Shown piece by piece: positions 20,450-23,877 of a DNA stretch of 23,877 bases. Numbering within the stretch: the stretch's first letter is position 1; each line of letters begins with the position of its first letter. Under the pieces are notes generated by a model. That model ran no database searches. It worked only from the letters and a program-made list of their open reading frames with translations, and was not told where the DNA came from. Origin of the DNA: Histomonas meleagridis (lineage: Eukaryota; Parabasalia; Tritrichomonadida; Dientamoebidae). The stretch covers positions 1-23,877 of the forward strand of contig WSYJ01000098.1 in NCBI GenBank assembly GCA_020186115.1, given 5' to 3'. The position numbers were made by a program, and so were the translations under genes.

Positions 20450-21448
20450 TTAATCATGGCAATCAAAGAAATTGATTTTTATATATTCCAATTCTTCATC
20501 TTCTATTTCATTGCAATCAATCACTTTTGTAAACTTTGTGTCTGCAATTAATTGAACTGCTGCTCTAAACATTTGATTTTGATTGTGAATTACATTCCAT
20601 CTCCACATGAATTCTGATATATGTTCATTGACTTTGTTTTCTGGGATTTCTTCATATTTTTTATTAATTTTTTTTAGTTCCCTCCAAAGTCTTTCTATCA
20701 TTTGAGTGTGCGCTTTAGTTTCAGGATCAACAAAATTACATGAATGATTCACAGTTTCATGCTCGTAATCATTGTCATCATCAAGAAAATCATATGCTTT
20801 CCAGCAATCAGAAATTATTTTTGTTTCAGGTAATATATGATTACGAATCTCTTCTTCTAATGTTTCTCTTGTTCGATCTGGCACAACAAGACAAAAGAAT
20901 TGTCTATCTTCAACACAAATTCCAAAAATCCATACTTGATTTAACCCCCGTTCAACATTATACTTTCTTCGACACATTAAAGTTTCATCTATTTGAACAG
21001 TTTTACCTGGACCACCGACAATAAGACCTTCTAAAGATAAAACATATGCATCACATGCATTTCGAAATAATGCAAAATAATATGTTACAGTGCTTCTGCT
21101 AACTCCTACTTCTCTTGCAGTATCTTTGCATGAATATTTATATGCCCAACAATATAATAAATGAGAAATTTTTGATAGAGGAATTTTTGCTGAATAAAAA
21201 ATACTTCCATATATAATGCTTTTGGTTTTATGACATTGTGGGCATATCCATTTATACCCAAATCCTTTTGAGAAATCTATGTAAATCTGCATATTGAAAT
21301 TGCATTCTTCACACGTCATTTGATTGTAAATAACACCATTTTGTATTGCAAATTGAATTGCTGCGTCTTCGTTAGTAAAAAGCCAATAATAAGCAAGAGT
21401 ACTGTCAATAAATGGAAATGAAGATTGCTGAGGCTGATTGTAATTCAT
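20450..21448 (-). CDS. ISXO2-like (Merlin/IS1016-type) DDE transposase, intact
   Basis: A 332-residue complete frame from the ATG at 21446-21448 to the TAA at 20450-20452. An N-terminal zinc ribbon has CEEC at residues 46-49 and CPQC at 69-72. An HTH follows (REVGVSRSTVTYYFALFRNA, about 112-131). The DDE catalytic core is readable: VQIDETLMCRRKY (D154), IISDCWKAYDF (D214) and HTQMIERLWRELKK (E252). This is the arrangement of ISXO2-like transposases, which in eukaryotes belong to Merlin elements; these cut and paste DNA and leave 8-9-bp target duplications. No terminal inverted repeats were found around it, so the element limits are unknown. Unlike its neighbours it has no frameshift, implying a younger insertion or continuing selection. 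Confidence 0.9.
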   Translation of the reverse strand: MNYNQPQQSSFPFIDSTLAYYWLFTNEDAAIQFAIQNGVIYNQMTCEECNFNMQIYIDFSKGFGYKWICPQCHKTKSIIYGSIFYSAKIPLSKISHLLYCWAYKYSCKDTAREVGVSRSTVTYYFALFRNACDAYVLSLEGLIVGGPGKTVQIDETLMCRRKYNVERGLNQVWIFGICVEDRQFFCLVVPDRTRETLEEEIRNHILPETKIISDCWKAYDFLDDDNDYEHETVNHSCNFVDPETKAHTQMIERLWRELKKINKKYEEIPENKVNEHISEFMWRWNVIHNQNQMFRAAVQLIADTKFTKVIDCNEIEDEELEYIKINFFDCHD

Positions 21449-21597
21449 AATAGAAAATATATATTAAACGCATAATATGTAAAATATTGAATTATATTAA
21501 TGCATTTGAGTAACATTTATTTATTAGTTCGAGTTAGTAGTAAGTAATGATTATAATTAACAAAAATCAATTAATTTATATGTAATTTTGTATAAAC

Positions 21598-22500
21598 AAT
21601 ATACTAATATACTAATATACTAATATACTAATATACTAATATACTAATATACTAATATACTAATATACTAATATACTAATATACTAATATACTAATATAC
21701 TAATATACTAATATACTAATATACTAATATACTAATATACTAATATACTAATATACTAATATACTAATATACTAATATACTAATATACTAATATACTAAT
21801 ATACTAATATACTAATATACTAATATACTAATATACTAATATACTAATATACTAATATACTAATATACTAATATACTAATATACTAATATACTAATATAC
21901 TAATATACTAATATACTAATATACTAATATACTAATATACTAATATACTAATATACTAATATACTAATATACTAATATACTAATATACTAATATACTAAT
22001 ATACTAATATACTAATATACTAATATACTAATATACTAATATACTAATATACTAATATACTAATATACTAATATACTAATATACTAATATACTAATATAC
22101 TAATATACTAATATACTAATATACTAATATACTAATATACTAATATACTAATATACTAATATACTAATATACTAATATACTAATATACTAATATACTAAT
22201 ATACTAATATACTAATATACTAATATACTAATATACTAATATACTAATATACTAATATACTAATATACTAATATACTAATATACTAATATACTAATATAC
22301 TAATATACTAATATACTAATATACTAATATACTAATATACTAATATACTAATATACTAATATACTAATATACTAATATACTAATATACTAATATACTAAT
22401 ATACTAATATACTAATATACTAATATACTAATATACTAATATACTAATATACTAATATACTAATATACTAATATACTAATATACTAATATACTAATATAC
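21598..22500. repeat. (ATATACTA)n 8-bp satellite, about 113 copies
   Basis: A perfectly regular tandem array of ATATACTA over about 903 bp. No substitutions were seen. The strand-biased C (one per unit, none on the other strand) and stop codons in every frame exclude coding. The homogeneity implies recent expansion, or collapse/expansion in assembly. Confidence 0.98.
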
Positions 22501-22980
22501 TTGTAAAAATATTAAAATAAATTGTTACCTATATTATTCATTAGGTTAAAGTTAGTATAATATTTTATCTATTGGAATAATTAAATAAAATTGAAAGAGT
22601 ATGGAGAAAAATTCAGAATATGATTTAAATAATGAAATTATATTTATGTGCCACTTTTGGAGAACTTTAACTAGATTAGTACTAAAGATAAAAATACTTT
22701 AATAAGTGACTAGGAATCACGAAGACCATTTCTTTACATAAAAGTATATAGTTAATAAATATTTTTTTTATTCATCAACAAAAGGGATTGGGATCAGGTC
22801 TTTTTGCACACCCTATATATACTATAGTAACAAAATATAAATTTATTTTTTTTCTATACCAAATGAGTATTAGTTTACTTTAATCGTGTTGAATTAGTAC
22901 ATACAGCTTATATAAAAAAATAATATTTTTTATTCACTTAAAGTTATGATATGAGGGGTTTATCTTTATTTATTCTTATA
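22501..22980. other. A+T-rich stretch with a solo mariner end
   Basis: No gene is supported; the longest plus-strand ATG frame near 22601 is only about 33 codons. The single recognisable item is a mariner terminus at about 22784-22815, described separately. Confidence 0.6.
22784..22815 (+). mobile_element. Solo terminal repeat of a mariner relative
   Basis: GGGATCAGGTCTTTTTGCAC, followed by ACCCTATA, matches the right TIR of the 2.5-3.8 kb mariner with a few substitutions and a shortened G run. The preceding TTTATTCAT also matches that element's subterminal sequence (reverse of 2574-2580). No opposite end is nearby, so it is a relic end. Confidence 0.7.
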
Positions 22981-22984
22981 TAAT

Positions 22985-23205
22985 TCATTTATTTATTGTT
23001 TATTGCTATTCATAATGTAATTCATATTGTTATTCATATTGTTATTCATATTGTTATTCATATTGTTATTCATTAATTTATTGTTTATTGCTATTCATAA
23101 TGTTATTCATATTGTTATTCATATTGTTATTCATTAATTTATTGTTTATTGTTATTCATAATGTTATTCATGTTGTTATTCATATTGTTATTTATAATGT
23201 AATTT
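22985..23205. repeat. 12-bp minisatellite (ATTGTTATTCAT) with higher-order units
   Basis: Tandem ATTGTTATTCAT units are punctuated by a TTGTTTATTG(C/T)TATTCATAATG segment starting at about 22996, 23081 and 23142. The spacings of 85 and 61 differ by exactly two 12-mers. Several point variants are present. Confidence 0.85.
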
Positions 23206-23224
23206 ATTAATGATATATTTATAA

Positions 23225-23534
23225 TTCCTTTTTTAAGACAATCAATCTCCTTTTCGTTCCAAAGAATGGCAACTCTTTTGCCTGACACAATTTCACGCTT
23301 TATTGAATTTTGTCATTTTTCTGCAGATTTTCCAGGAAGTTTTACATTCTGTTCCTTAATTTGATCTTCAGGTTTCTTTTGAATTATTTCATTAGATTCT
23401 GTTGTTGAAAAATCATCATCTTCTCTGTTAGCCCATCTATAACCAACTATATAAGCATATGCCTCGCATACATCTTTATACTGAACTTTTTTAACCTCTA
23501 AGCTTTCGATAAAAGAATAGATGTCTTGCTCCAT
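23225..23534 (-). pseudogene. Hypothetical protein with an in-frame stop
   Basis: The ATG at 23532-23534 opens 73 residues (MEQDIYSFIESLEVKKVQYK, then an acidic middle with WANREDDDFSTTESNE) to a TGA at 23313-23315. The same frame then continues about 30 codons with SGKRVAILWNEKEIDCLKKG, in which the Trp and acidic/Leu spacing faintly recalls a Myb/SANT first helix. No family is assigned. It may be a decayed gene or a short genuine one ending at 23313. Confidence 0.4.
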
Positions 23535-23877
23535 TTTTGGAGAGATTCGGATATCTTAACCTCCTTCTTACAACATGATTCTATAGTTTATAAAAAGCGT
23601 TATTTTTAAACGTGCAATTTGGATGAATGAATTTTGAGCTAAAATTCAAGCAATTATTCATCCAAACTCACAACAAGAATATGAAGAAGCCACCAAACTT
23701 TAGTTTTTTGTAGAGAACAAAATTTACAATTTTTTCTTGAATTGATTTTTTTCATCATGAATCAATTCAAATAGACATGTTACTTTCAATTCTGGCCTGC
23801 CAATCAATTAGTTAGAATAAGGTAAAAATATCAAAACCGCTTTCTGCTGCTGTACCTTTTAAAAAAGAAAGAGTGCT
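23535..23877. other. Terminal stretch without a supported gene
   Basis: Frames on both strands are short and interrupted. On the minus strand, KGTAAESGFDIFTLF near the window end could be the tail of a gene entering from the right, but this cannot be judged from so short a piece. Confidence 0.4.

Noticed and set aside
20740-21024. Plus-strand 94-residue frame
   Set aside because: Antisense to the intact ISXO2-like transposase; no independent support.
22601-22702. Plus-strand ATG frame of about 33 codons
   Set aside because: Too short, no motif, and isolated between satellite and relic DNA.
22985-23205. CRISPR-like array
   Set aside because: Units are contiguous 12-mers with no unique spacers of constant length; it is a minisatellite.

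Overview
The window is strongly A+T-rich, intron-poor eukaryotic DNA dominated by mobile elements. Its core (about 1.4-15.9 kb) is a decayed Maverick/Polinton, a virus-like DNA transposon. The markers are a retroviral-type integrase, a family B DNA polymerase of the protein-primed viral type, a double-jelly-roll-type major capsid fragment, penton/minor-capsid-like proteins, a small basic amphipathic virion-type protein, a long coiled-coil protein and a very large fibre built from phage-like HxH repeats. Mavericks, mariner and Merlin-type (ISXO2-like) elements occurring together in an A+T-rich protist genome recall trichomonads (parabasalids), where Mavericks are extremely abundant. The host assignment is inference only, because no rRNA or other host marker is present.

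Layout. 1-604 is a TAGT microsatellite. 605-1400 is non-coding, with a GC-rich stem-loop block. About 1410-1500 is a GC-richer sequence that may be the outer end of the Polinton. 1540-6792 (minus) is the fibre gene, cut by a mariner at 2533-3847 that has near-perfect 35-bp inverted repeats. 6830-7664 (plus) is a penton-like gene. 7717-9942 (minus) is PolB. 10020-11154 (plus) is a second putative virion protein. 11195-12339 (minus) is the integrase. 12380-15933 (plus) is a run of five genes: pVI/PX-like small protein, acidic micro-protein, Asn-rich protein, coiled-coil protein and the N-terminal part of the MCP. The first six genes form three head-to-head pairs with gaps of about 37, 77 and 40 bp, so their promoters are probably shared.

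The Polinton stops inside the MCP. The MCP C-terminus, packaging ATPase, protease and right terminal repeat are not here. It abuts a degraded minus-strand relic (about 16.85-19.4 kb) of the C-terminal half of a Brr2/Ski2-like spliceosomal helicase. That is followed by a Tc1/mariner-type HTH fragment and a small block with interleaved inverted repeats. An intact Merlin/ISXO2-like transposase (20450-21448, minus), a perfectly regular 8-bp satellite (21598-22500), a solo mariner end (about 22784-22815), a 12-bp minisatellite and a small unknown ORF complete the window.

Almost every Polinton gene, the mariner and the Brr2 relic carry single-base frameshifts, mostly in A/T runs, plus a few in-frame stops. 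This means either real decay or uncorrected long-read indels. The in-frame stops, the nested insertion, the apparent internal PolB deletions and the truncated MCP argue that at least part of the decay is real. The Merlin transposase is the only large conserved protein that reads through without a break.
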